From assembly GCF_038502225.1 (NCBI RefSeq), contig NC_091292.1, positions 53,106,778 to 53,170,777 on the forward strand: DNA of 64,000 nt. The letters run 5' to 3'. The stretch's first letter is position 1. Every line of letters starts with the position of its first letter. Position numbers and translations under genes: made by a program. Origin of the DNA: Cherax quadricarinatus. Lineage: Eukaryota > Arthropoda > Malacostraca > Decapoda > Parastacidae. The notes under the pieces were generated by a model. It was given only the letters and a program-made list of their open reading frames with translations. It was not told the DNA's origin and searched no databases. Positions 45,338 through 55,563 of this stretch are shown piece by piece.

Positions 45338-45494
45338 ACACAAATAACCTGCACATAGAAGAGAGGAGCTTACTACCACCTCCTGCCTATATATGCCCCT
45401 CCTCTCCTTTTCGTTAGTGTGACTTTGTAAATAGTCCAAGTCGGACCGTAACGTCGTAGTAAGCTCCTCCCTTCTATGTGCGGGTTATTTGTGT
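45338..45494. repeat. Inverted repeat, 39-bp arms, with degenerate hammerhead-like stem
   Basis: Arms 45338-45376 and 45456-45494 are reverse complements with two mismatches. The loop contains a short stem (gtcc/ggac around aagtc) followed by gtaacgtc, resembling the stem II plus GAAAC-GUC part of a type I hammerhead with one changed core base. A related layout is seen in the palindrome at 15048-15215. Confidence 0.7.
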
Positions 45495-46316
45495 TACAAT
45501 ATAAGAGCAGTAGGACAGTTCACCTCAAGAACTCAGTCAAACTTTAGCCACAGATCCCAAGACCTACACAGCACGAGCACTGCTCCAAGCCAGTACTCTA
45601 CCAAGAGTCTCCAACAGAGTCTCTCACAGAGACTCTCCAGCAGCCCTCTCCCAGAGCTCTCTCCAGAGCCCTCTGCACACAGGCAAGGGCTCTCTCAAAG
45701 TCTCTAGCCCAGAGCTCTGCTGAATCTCCTCTCTAGCTATTTCCTAGAGCTTATATCATCCTTAAAGCATCCCCCTAAAATCCAGGTTTTGGGGTTCACA
45801 CTCCGTGAGGCATACACCACGTGTGTTAAGATCTGACTCATACAGTTATCACACTAAGGGAAGATTTCTCAAACAATGAGACTGTCGGCGCCAGGAATCT
45901 TCCATGCAGTATCACATTTCCCTGCCAATCAAGGGGTGTGACAATTTACGCTGTTTTGTTAGGTCAAACTTTTGACCTCAACAAGGATAGATGACCTATA
46001 TCACAACCTCTCTGAAGAACGTGAAAGGGTATGTTTTGGCCAACATGTCATAAGAGAACTTTACCGATGCTTTGGCCTGAAAGATAACCAGTAGGAAACA
46101 TCGGGTAAAAAGAAAAGAATTTAGTGTATTATGTATTTGTAAACATGGTACGCAAAGGAAGTGAATGTCATGTAGGTCGTTTCTGGGGGAGTGAGCAGAA
46201 ATCGAAGAAACGTCGTCAGCAAATGGTCTGGAATGTTTAGGCATAGGAGCGCAGGCAGCCCGGCCTGAGGCAGGTGGGAGATCCAAAAATTGTCGCACCG
46301 TATTTGAGGAAGAGGG
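45495..46316. other. No recognisable gene
   Basis: It contains a Ser/Pro-coding, CTCT/CAGAG-rich segment (about 45590-45710) of low complexity. No motif is identified. Confidence 0.35.
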
Positions 46317-46995
46317 ATGCATACCTGGAGAGGGTTTCTAAGGTCAACGCCCCCGCGGCTCAGTCTGAGACCAGGCCTCGTGGTGCATCAGGGTATGATC
46401 AGGCTATTACTGCTGGCCACACATAAACTGACGTACGAACCACAGCCCGGATGGTCAGGTACTGACTTCAGGTGCCTGTCCAGTGTCTTCATGAAGACAG
46501 CCAGGGGTCTATTGATAATCCCCCTTATGTATGCTGGGAGGCAGTTGAACAGTGCTGGGTCTCAGACACTTATTGTGTTGTCTGTCAGTATACTCGTAGC
46601 GCCCCTGCTTTTCATTGGAGGAATGTTGCAGTTCCTGCCGAGTCTTTTACTTTCATAGGGAGTGATTTTCATGTGCAAGTTTGGTACTAATCCCTCTAGG
46701 ATTTTCCAAGAGTATATTATCATATATGTCTCTCGCCTGCATTCCAGGGAATGCAAATCAAGGAACTTCAACTGTTCCCAGTAATTTGGGTGCCTTATCG
46801 CACTTATGTGTGCCGTGAAAGTTCTTTGTACACTCTTCAGGTCTGCAAAGTCGCCAGCCTTGAAGGGGACCGTTAGTGTACAGCAGTATTCCAGCCTAGA
46901 GAAAACAAGAAATTTGAAGATAATCATCATGGGCTTGGCATCCCTAGTTTTGAAGGTTCTAATTATCCATCCTATCATTTTCCTAGCAGATGCGG

Positions 46996-47066
46996 TACTC
47001 ACCTAATTGTGGTTGCAGGGGTCGAGACTCAGCTCCTGGCCCCGCCTCTTCACTGATCGCTACTAG

Positions 47067-47157
<91 letters not shown>

Positions 47158-49455
47158 TTCCTGAGCTTTGTCATACCTCATCTTAAAGCTATGTATGGTT
47201 CCTGCCTCCACTACATCACTTACTAGGCTATTCCACTTCCTGACGACTCTGTGACTGAAGAGTACTTCCTAACATCCCTGTGACTCGTCTGAGTTTTCAG
47301 CTTCCAATTGTGACCCCTTGTTTCTGTGTTCCCTCTCTGGAACATCCTGTCTCTGTCCACCTTGTCTATTCCACGCATTATTTTGTATGTTGTTATCATG
47401 TCTCCCCTGACCTTCCTGTCCTCCAGTATCGTCAGTCCGATTTCCCTCAACCTTTCTTCGTAGGACATTCCCCTGAGCTCTGGAACTAGCCTTGTTGCAA
47501 ACTTTTGTACTTTCTCTAATTTCTTGATGTGCTTGACCAGGTGTGGGTTCCAAACTGGTGCTGCATACTCCAGTATGCGCCTGACGTACACAGTGTACAG
47601 TGTCTTGAATGATTCCTTACTAAGGTATCGGAACCCTATTCTCAGGTTTGCCAGGCGTCCATATGCTGCAGCAGTTATCTGGTTGTGTGCCTCCAGAGAC
47701 GTGCTCGGTGTTATGGTCACCCCAAGATCTTTCTCCTTGAGTGAGGTTTGCAGCCTTTGTCCACCTAGCCTATATTCTGTCTGCGGTCCTCTTTGCCCTT
47801 CCCCAATCTTCATGACTTTGCATTTGGCAGGGTTGAAATCGAGAAGCCAGTTGCTGGACCACGTGTCCAGCCTATCCAGGTCTCTTTGTAGTCCTGCCTG
47901 ATCCTCATCCGATTTAATCCTTCTCATTAGCTTCACATCATCTGCAAACAGGGACACTTCAGAGTCTATCCCTTCCACCATGTCATTCGCATATATAAAA
48001 AATAGCACTGGTCCTAGGACTGACCTCTGTGGTACCCCGCTCATCAAAGGAGCCCGCTATAATACTTCATCACGTACCATGACACATTGTTGCCTCCCTG
48101 TCAGGTATTCTCTGATCCATTGCAGTGCCCTTCCTGTTATACATGCCTGATCCTCTAGCTTCTGCACTAATCTCCTGTGAGGAACTGTGTTGAAGGCCTT
48201 CCTGCAGTCCAGGAAAATGCAATCAACCCACCCCTCTCTCTCGTTTCTTACTTCTGTTACCTTGTCATAAAACTTCAGAAGGTTTGTGACACAGGATTTA
48301 CCCTCCATGAATCCGTGCTGCTTGTTGTTTATAATCGTGTTTCATTCTAGGTGCTCCACCACTCTCCTCCTGATAATCTCCATGACTTTGCATACTATAC
48401 ACATCAGTGACACTGGTCTGTAGTTTAGTGCCTCGTTCCTGTCTCCTTTCTTAAAAATGGGGACTACATCTGCCATCTTCCATATCTCAGGTAGTTGCCC
48501 AGTTTCAAGGGATGTACTGAAGATTGTGGTTAGTGGCACACACAGCGTCTCTGCTCCTTCTCTAAGGCTCCACGGGGAGGTGTTGTCCGGACCCCTCGTC
48601 TTTGAGGTATCGAAGTCACTTAGCTTCTGCACCTCCTCCTCCGTTGTTTGTATGTCATCCAGCACCTGTTGGTGTTCCCCTCTGTGTTGTCTTCTCGGAG
48701 CCATTCCTGTCTCTACTGTAAATACTTCCTTAAATCTTATATTGAACTCCTCGCATACCTCGTGATTGTTACTTGCGAGTTCCCCACCTTTCCTCAGCCT
48801 GATCACCTGGTCTTTGACTGTTGTCTTTCTCCTGATGTGGCTGTACAGCAGTTTCGGGTCAGGCTTGACTTTCGATGCTATGTTATTTTCATACTGTTGC
48901 TGGGCCTCCCTCCTTACCTGTGCATACTCGTTCCTGGCTCTTCGACTAATCTCCTTATTTTCCTCTGTTCTTCGCCTTCTGTACTTTTTCCATGCTCTAT
49001 TGCACTTGGTTTTTTGCCTCCTTACACCGTCGGGTAAACCATTATTTCTGTTGCCCTTGGGCACAAACCTTTCCTCTGCCTCCTTACATTTTGTTGTCAC
49101 GTATTCCATCATTTCATTTACCGACTTTCCTACCAGTTCTCTGTCCCACTGAACCTGTTGCAGGAAGTTCCTCAAAACTATGTAGTCATCCCCATTTATA
49201 GTCTAGCTTTTCCCATTCATCTCCTGTTACCCTTTCCAGTTGTAACTATGTATTCAAAGCACAGAACCATGTGGTCACTAGCTCCTAGGGGTCTCTCATA
49301 TGTGGTGTCCTCAATGTCTGAACTGCTCAGGGTGAACACAAGGTCTAGTCTTGCTGGTTCATCCTCCTCTCTCTCTCTGGTAGTATCCTTAACATGTTGA
49401 TGCATGAGGTTCTCCAGTACCATATCCATCAACTTGGCTCTGCATGTTTCAGGAT
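46996..49455 (-). mobile_element. LINE-B copy, 5'-truncated, inserted in LINE-A
   Basis: Minus strand: tail at 46996 (gtactcacctaattgtgg), expanded CT tract, C-terminus and RT at 47223-48047 (SGVPQRSVLGPVLFFIYAND; SLFADDVKLMRRI catalytic; YAAPVWNPHLVKHIKK). Fingers and linker follow at 48057-49175 (NYRPVSLMCIVCKVMEIIRR; YAQVRREAQQQYENNIASK), and the end of the endonuclease reaches 49455 (LGASDHMVLCFEYI). Only a few frameshifts separate the blocks, so it is fairly young. The GVPQGS motif is GVPQRS here. Confidence 0.85.
47071..47155. repeat. (TC)n microsatellite expanded inside LINE-B
   Basis: About 85 bp of TC. The equivalent place in the copy at 13217-13235 has only a short 'ctctccctctctg', so the array grew from a CT-rich seed carried by the element. 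Confidence 0.95.
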
Positions 49456-50882
49456 CCCTGTATTGTGGTCTTTGAAGGCGAAAGCCTCTGACATTATCGT
49501 TTCCAGGTCCTTCACATTACTTTTTCGCTCTATTGTATGGTTAGAATTTGTTGTACCCTAATACAGTTTTAACTTCCTCAAGTTTTCCATATTTGAGTAG
49601 TTGAAATTTCTCTTCATTGAACTTCATATTGTTCTGAGTAGCCCATTTGAAGATCTGGTTGATGTCTGCTTGGAGTCTTGCGGTGTCTTCGATGGAGGTC
49701 ACTGTCATGGCAATTCGTGTGTCATCCACAAAGGAAGACATCTGTGTCTATGTCAGATGTGAGGATGAGGAATAGAATGGGAGCGAGTACTGTGCCTTGT
49801 GGAACAGAGCTTTTCACCATGGCTGCCTGGGACTTTACTCTGTTTACAGTTACTCTGTGTTCTATTTGTCAGGAAATTATAGATCTATCTACCAACTTTT
49901 CCTTTTATTTCTTTATCATGCATTTTGTGCACAATTACACCATGGTCACACTTGTTGAAAGCTTTCGCAAAGTCTGTGTATACTACATCTGTATTTTGTT
50001 TATCCTCTACAACATCCTGGACCTTATCATAGTGGTCCAATAGCTGGGATAGGTAGGAGAGACCTGCTCTAAGTTCGTGTTGCCCTGGGTTGTGTAATTG
50101 ATGGTTGGCGATCTTGCTTCCTAGAGCCCTTTCAAAGATTTTTATGATATGGGATGTTAGTGCTATCGGTCTGTAGTTACTTGCAATTGCTTTACTACCA
50201 CCTTTGTAGAGTGGGGCTATATCTATTGTTTTTAGTAAGTGTGGGATGACCCCTGTGTCCATGCTTCCTCTCCATACAATGCTGAAGGCATGTGATAGGG
50301 GCTTCTTGCATGTCTTAATGAACACGGAGTTCCATGAGTCTGGGCCTGGGGCAGAGTGCATGGGCATGTCATTTATTGCCTTTTCGAAGTCTTGTGGTGT
50401 TAGGATAATATCTGAGATTTATGAGATGACCATATTTTGGGTCTCGACCCTTAGTCTGGGTAGTGGCTCGCTGAACACTGAGTCGTAATGGGACTTCAGT
50501 ATCTCATTTCTTGGCTGACATCTGTGTATGTCCCATCTCGCCTAAGCAGGGCTCCAATACTTGATGTTGTTTTTCTCTTAGATTTGGCATAAGAGAAGAA
50601 GTATTTTTTTTCAATTTCCTTTATGGCTTTTAGTTCTTCCTGCAATTCTTGTCTGCTGTAAGATTCCTTCAGCTTAAGTTCGATATCTGCAATTTCATTG
50701 ACCAGTGCCTCCCTCGCATTTCAGGTATATTGGCCCCTCTCAGCAGCTCTGTCACTCTTCACCATCGTTTGTATAGGGAGCATCTCTCTTTTTCTAGTTT
50801 ACATCTTCTCTTTGTGTGATGAATGGTTTTGAAAACCGACAAGTTGAAGAATTGAGACACTTATGCAACACACGGGAATCTT

Positions 50883-50927
50883 TATTGAAGAAACGTTTCG
50901 CCACACAGTGGCTTCATCAGTCCAATA
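50883..50927 (-). ncRNA. Hammerhead-ribozyme-like motif, unit 1
   Basis: Minus strand 5'-3': tattgga, cugauga, a, gccac-ugu-guggc (five-pair stem II), gaaa, cguuuc, ttcaata. All conserved core bases of the CUGAUGA and GAAA boxes are present. Helix I can form from tattgga/ttcaata with one G-U pair. Helix III would be only ac/gu, but aacguu is self-complementary, so two copies could share it. The likely cleavage triplet is guu. Activity is untested. Confidence 0.5.
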
Positions 50928-51260
50928 CAAAGTAGAAATGGGTAAGGAGAGTAGAAGTTTTGAGGTAATCAGTCCCTCAACCTGGAATCGATGTGTTCAG
51001 TCCATCACTCTTGTAGGAAGTGCAGCAAAGGGCCAGAGAGGTGGCTTATATACTGCGGTGAGATGAGTCCAAGCAGGAGGAGGCGGGATCACAGTGGGAC
51101 CTGCCACTAGTGTAAGTAGGTCGTCGTCCAAAGGTTGGGCAAGCGTTGAAGTCTTTGTACCAATATCCAATGATGTTGCAGTGTCTGACAGATGTGATGA
51201 ATGGTTTTGAAAACCGACAAGTTGGAGAATTGAGACACTTATGCAACACACGGGAATCTT

Positions 51261-51305
51261 TATTGAAGAAACGTTTCGCCACACAGTGGCTTCATCAGTC
51301 CAATA
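51261..51305 (-). ncRNA. Hammerhead-ribozyme-like motif, unit 2
   Basis: Identical over all 45 bases to the unit 1 motif, 378 bp away. Confidence 0.5.
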
Positions 51306-51327
51306 CAAAGTAGAAATGGGTAAGGAG

Positions 51328-52675
51328 TTTACCTGGAGTTTACCTGGAGAGAGTTCCGGGGGTCAACGCCCCCGCGGCCCGGTCTGTGACCAGGCCTCCT
51401 GGTGGATCAGAGCCTGATCAACCAGGCTGTTGCTGCTGGCTGCACGCAAACCAACGTACGAGCCACAGCCCGGCTGATCAGGAACCGACTTTAGGTGCTT
51501 GTCCAGTGCCAGCTTGAAGACTGCCAGGGGTCTGTTGGTAATCCCCCTTATGTGTGCTGGGAGGCAGTTGAACAGTCTCGGGCCCCTGACACTTATTGTA
51601 TGGTCTCTTAACGTGCTAGTGACATCCCTGCTTTTCATTGGGGAGATGGTGCATCATCTGCCAAGTCTTTTGCTTTCGTAGTGAGTGATTTTCGTGTGCA
51701 AGTTCGGTACTAGTCCCTCTAGGATTTTCCAGGTGTATATAATCATGTATCTCTCCCTCCTGCGTTCCAGGGAATACATGTTTAGGAACCTCAAGCGCTC
51801 CCAATAACTGAGGTGTTTTATCTCCGTTATACGCGCCGTGAAAGTTCTCTGTACATTTTCTAGGTCGGCAATTTCACCTGCCTTGAAAGGTGCTGTTAGT
51901 GTGCAGCAATATTCCAGCCTAGATAGAACAAGTGACCTGAAGAGTGTCATCATGGGCTTGGCCTCCCTAGTTTTGAAGGTTCTCATTATCCATCCTGTCA
52001 TTTTTCTAGCAGATGCGATTGATACAATGTTATGGTCCTTGAAGGTGAGATCCTCCGACATGATCACTCCCAGGTCTTTGACGTTGGTGTTTCGCTCTAT
52101 TTTGTGGCCAGAATTTGTTTTGTACTCTGATGAAGATTTAATTTCCTCGTGTTTCCCATATCTGAGTAATTGAAGTTTCTCATCGTTGAACTTCATATTG
52201 TTTTCTGCAGCCCACTGAAAGATTTGGTTGATGTCTGCCTGGAGCTTTGCAGTGTCTGCAATGGAAGACACTGTCATGCAGATTCGGGTGTCATCTGCAA
52301 AGGAAGACACGGTGCTGTGGCTGACATCCTTGTCTATGTCGGATATGAGGATGAGGAACAAGATGGGAGCTAGTACTGTGCCTTGTGGAACAGAGCTTTT
52401 CACCGTAGCTGCCTCGGACTTTACTCTGTTGACGACTACTCTCTGTGTTCTGTTAGTGAGGAAATTATAGATCCATCGACCGACTTTTCCTGTTATTCCT
52501 TTAGCACGCATTTTATGCGCTATTACGCCATGGTCACACTTGTCGAAGGCTTTTGCAAAGTCTGTATATATTACATCTGCATTCTTTTTGTCTTCTAGTG
52601 CATTTAGGACCTTGTCGTAGTGATCCAGTAGTTGAGACAGACAGGAGCGACCTGTTCTAAACCCATGTTGCCCTG
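51328..52675 (-). mobile_element. LINE-A copy inserted in Rep378 unit 2
   Basis: Minus-strand LINE-A from tail (51328) to a 5' truncation at 52675 in the codons for QGNMGF. An open frame of 285 codons (51654-52511) includes SSVPQGTVLAPILF and SSFADDTRI (catalytic), with a frameshift near 51655 before the C-terminus. Comparing unit 1 with the flanks shows the 378-bp unit is interrupted precisely between ...aaggag and agtagaag, with no target duplication and no loss. Confidence 0.87.
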
Positions 52676-52986
52676 AGTAGAAGTTTTGAGGTAATCAGTC
52701 CCTCAACCTGGAATCGATGTGTTCAGTCCATCACTCTTGTAGGAAGTGCAGCACAGAGCCAGAGAGGTGGCTTATATACTGCGGTGAGATGAGTCCAAGC
52801 AGGAGGAGGCGGGATCACAGTGGGACCTGCCACTAGTGTAAGTAGGTCGTCGTCCAAAGGTTGGGCAAGCGTTGAAGTCTTTGTACCAAGATCCCATGAT
52901 GTTGCAGTGTCTGACAGATGTGATGAATGGTTTTGAAAACCGACAAGTTGAAGAATTGAGACACTTATGCAACACACGGGAATCTT

Positions 52987-53031
52987 TATTGAAGAAACGT
53001 TTCGCTACACAGTGGCTTCATCAGTCCAATA
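52987..53031 (-). ncRNA. Hammerhead-ribozyme-like motif, unit 3 (stem II mismatch)
   Basis: As in units 1 and 2, except that one base in stem II differs (gtagc for gtggc), giving a C-A mismatch. Core boxes are unchanged. Confidence 0.42.
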
Positions 53032-53310
53032 CAAAGTAGAAATGGGTAAGGAGAGTAGAAGTTTTGAGGTAATCAGTCCCTCAACCTGGAATCGATGTGT
53101 TCAGTCCATCACTCTTGTAGGAAGTGCAGCACAGGGCCAGAGAGGTGGCTTATATACTGCGGTGAGACGAGTCCAAGCAGGAGGAGGCGGGATCACAGTG
53201 GGACCTGCCACTAGTGTAAGTAGGTCGTCGTCCAAAGGTTGGGCAAGCGTTGAAGTCTTTGTACCAAGGTCCCATGATGTTGCAGTGTCTGACAGATGTG
53301 ATGAATGGTC

Positions 53311-55241
53311 GGATAGGCTTGTGTTAACCAAATTTTGTGGCTCTCTCATAAAAAATTCATTTTGATCTTCGACTCTCAGTCTGGTTAGCGGCTTGCTAAA
53401 AACTGAGTCATATTGGGACTTGAGTAGCTCACTCATTTTCTTGCTGTCATCTGTGTAGGACCCATCTTGTTTAAGTAGGGGCCCAATACTGGACGTTGTT
53501 CTCGACTTTGATTTGGCATAGGAGAAGAAATACTTTGGGTTTCTTTCGATTTCATTTATGGCTTTTAGTTCTTCCCGCGATTCCTGACTCCTATAAGATT
53601 CCTTTAGCTTAAGTTCGATGCTTGCTATTTCTCTGACCAGTGTCTCCCTACGCATTTCAGATATATTGACCTCTTTTAGCCGCTCTGTTATTCTTTTCCG
53701 TCGCCTGTAAAGGGAGCGCCTGTCTCTTTCTATTTTACATCTACTCCTCCTTTTTCTTAGAGGAATAAGCCTTGTGCATACATCGAGTGCCACCAAGTTA
53801 ATCTGTTCTAGGCATAAGTTGGGGTCTGTGTTGCTTAGTATATCTTCCCAGCTTATATCGGTTAGGACTTGGTTTACTTGCTCCCACTTTATGTTTTTGT
53901 TATTGAAGTTGAATTTGGTGAATGCTCCCTCGTGACTAGTCTCATTATGTCGGTCTGGGGCTCCACGCTTACATGTCTGAACCTCAATTATGTTGTGATC
54001 TGAGTATATTGTTTTTGATATGGTGACATTTCTTATCAGATCATCATTGTTAGTGAAGATGAGGTCTAGTGTATTCTCCAGTCTAGTAGGCTCTATTATT
54101 TGCTGGTTTAAATTAAATTTTGTGCAGAGATTTAAAAGCTCGTGTGAGTGTGAGTTTTCATCAGAGCTGCCTCCTGGTGTTAGTACTGCAACAATATTAT
54201 TTGCTATATTCCTCCATTTTAGGTGCCTTAAGTTGAAATCCCCCAGGAGCATGATGTTGGGTGCAGGAGCTGGAAGATTTTCCAGACAGTGGTCAATTTT
54301 TAACAGCTGTTCCTGGAATTGCTGGGATGTTGCATCCGGAGGTTTGTAGACTACCACAATGACTAGGTTTTGGTTCTCGACCTTTACTGCTAAAACTTCC
54401 ACTACATCATTTGAGGCATTAAGCAGTTCTGTGCAAACAAGTGACTCTGCAATGTTTGGGGCAAGAGTTGGGAGATTTTCCAGACAGTGGCCAATTTTCA
54501 AAAGCTGCTCCCGGAATTGCTGGGAAGTTGCATCTGAAGGCTTGTATGCATCTGCAATGACAAGGTTTTGGTTTTCAGTCTTTACCGCCAAAACTTCAAC
54601 TACATCATTTGAGGTGTTTAGCAGTTCTAAGCAAATGATCGACTCTGGTTGACTGGTCAGGTACAAGCCAACCCCTCCCCCCTCCCCCCCATCAGCGTTG
54701 CCTGCTTAGTTTGTCGCATCTGAATAGGTTATTACCTGAGATTCACATTTCGTTGTCAAAATGATCCTTCATGTGTGTCTTTGTGAATGCTGCAAACATT
54801 GCATTTGACTCTGTGAGCAGTTCGTCAATATAAGGAATTTTGTTGTTTGTTGACGGCTTTAGACCCTGTATCTTTGCAAAGATTAATGTCGTTATATTGA
54901 TGGAATTTAGGGGAGTTTTATTTGCTGGCTCTAATATCTGTTGCTCTGGAGTGGAGATCAATTTCCGTGCCTTTGCTCTAGAAGTGTTTACAGTTGGTGT
55001 AAGATTTCTGTTATTTCTTGTCAGTCTTTTTTCCTTCCTGGCACGATCAAAGATGTGCAAGAGTCAGAGGCACTAGAAGACATGGGCAGAGCCTCTGCAC
55101 CTGGAGCATCACCAGCAGAAGGTACAGGGGTATGGGAAATGTCCGAAGAATAGTCCAACAACGAAGCCAGGTCGGAACAGGATGCGATAACAAAAAGGGG
55201 CCTGAGAGGAATAGTGGAAGGTCATGTAATGAAGTCTCCAT
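53311..55241 (-). pseudogene. LINE-A 5' coding part: N-terminus, endonuclease and linker
   Basis: Minus strand. The N-terminal segment at 54743-55060 (RARKEKRLTRNNRN; LIFAKIQGLKPSTNNK; AAFTKTHMKDHFDNEM) leads into the endonuclease. After a C-rich run (54672-54690), a long frame at 53311-54666 carries MLLGDFNLRHLKWRN, YSDHNIIEVQT and the Arg-rich linker. Within it 66 codons are tandemly duplicated (about 54640-54262). This is the only copy in the window with the element's 5' end. The frame breaks near 54666-54743. Confidence 0.75.
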
Positions 55242-55563
55242 GATGATGGCACTTTTTTCTTATTATTTTAAGAAAAAAGGAAAGGAGGAAGGAAACAAAA
55301 ACGGAAAGCAGAGGGACAGTTACTATGAGGCATGAAGGGGGCGTAATTTCCCCTCCGCATCCAAGAGGACCTGGACACCGCCAGCAGCACAGTTGCAGCG
55401 TGGAACCTGTGCCATACCCTACCTACCCCTACAGTTAATAAGCTCAAAATTGTTGATATGTTTTTCTCGAAGGAAGCTTGACACCAATTTTGGCTTGTGT
55501 TGGCTTTAATTTACTATTTTATATTAAACAAATTTCTCATGCAATATCTGAAGAATACTTCTT

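Larger units (their letters stand above)
46317..50815 (-). mobile_element. LINE-A copy, old, split by LINE-B
   Basis: Minus-strand LINE-A in two pieces, 46317-46995 (tail and C-terminus) and 49456-50815 (rest of RT, fingers, linker). The catalytic box near 49715 reads SSFVDDTRIAMTV, with one FADD residue changed. Codons on either side of LINE-B (FLADA / then VWSLK-equivalent) are nearly adjacent in intact copies, with about 10 bp missing. The 5' truncation at 50815 abuts the 378-bp tandem repeat. Confidence 0.82.
50816..53308 (-). repeat. Rep378: tandem 378-bp units with hammerhead-like core, split by LINE-A
   Basis: Unit starts (gtgatgaatggt) occur at 50816, 51194 and 52920, with a partial start at 53298. 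The spacing is 378 bp for units 1 and 3, and 378 bp for unit 2 after removing LINE-A at 51328-52675. The units are nearly identical. On the minus strand each carries cugauga, a gccac/gtggc stem and gaaacguu, and ends of the motif can pair (tattgga with ttcaata). The short tandem units, high identity, lack of coding capacity and ribozyme-like core resemble Penelope-like element terminal repeats or retrozymes. The classification is inferred. Confidence 0.8.

Noticed and set aside
45495..45980. LTR of a retrovirus-like element
   Set aside because: I could not find a matching second LTR, a primer-binding site or any gag-pol motif nearby.
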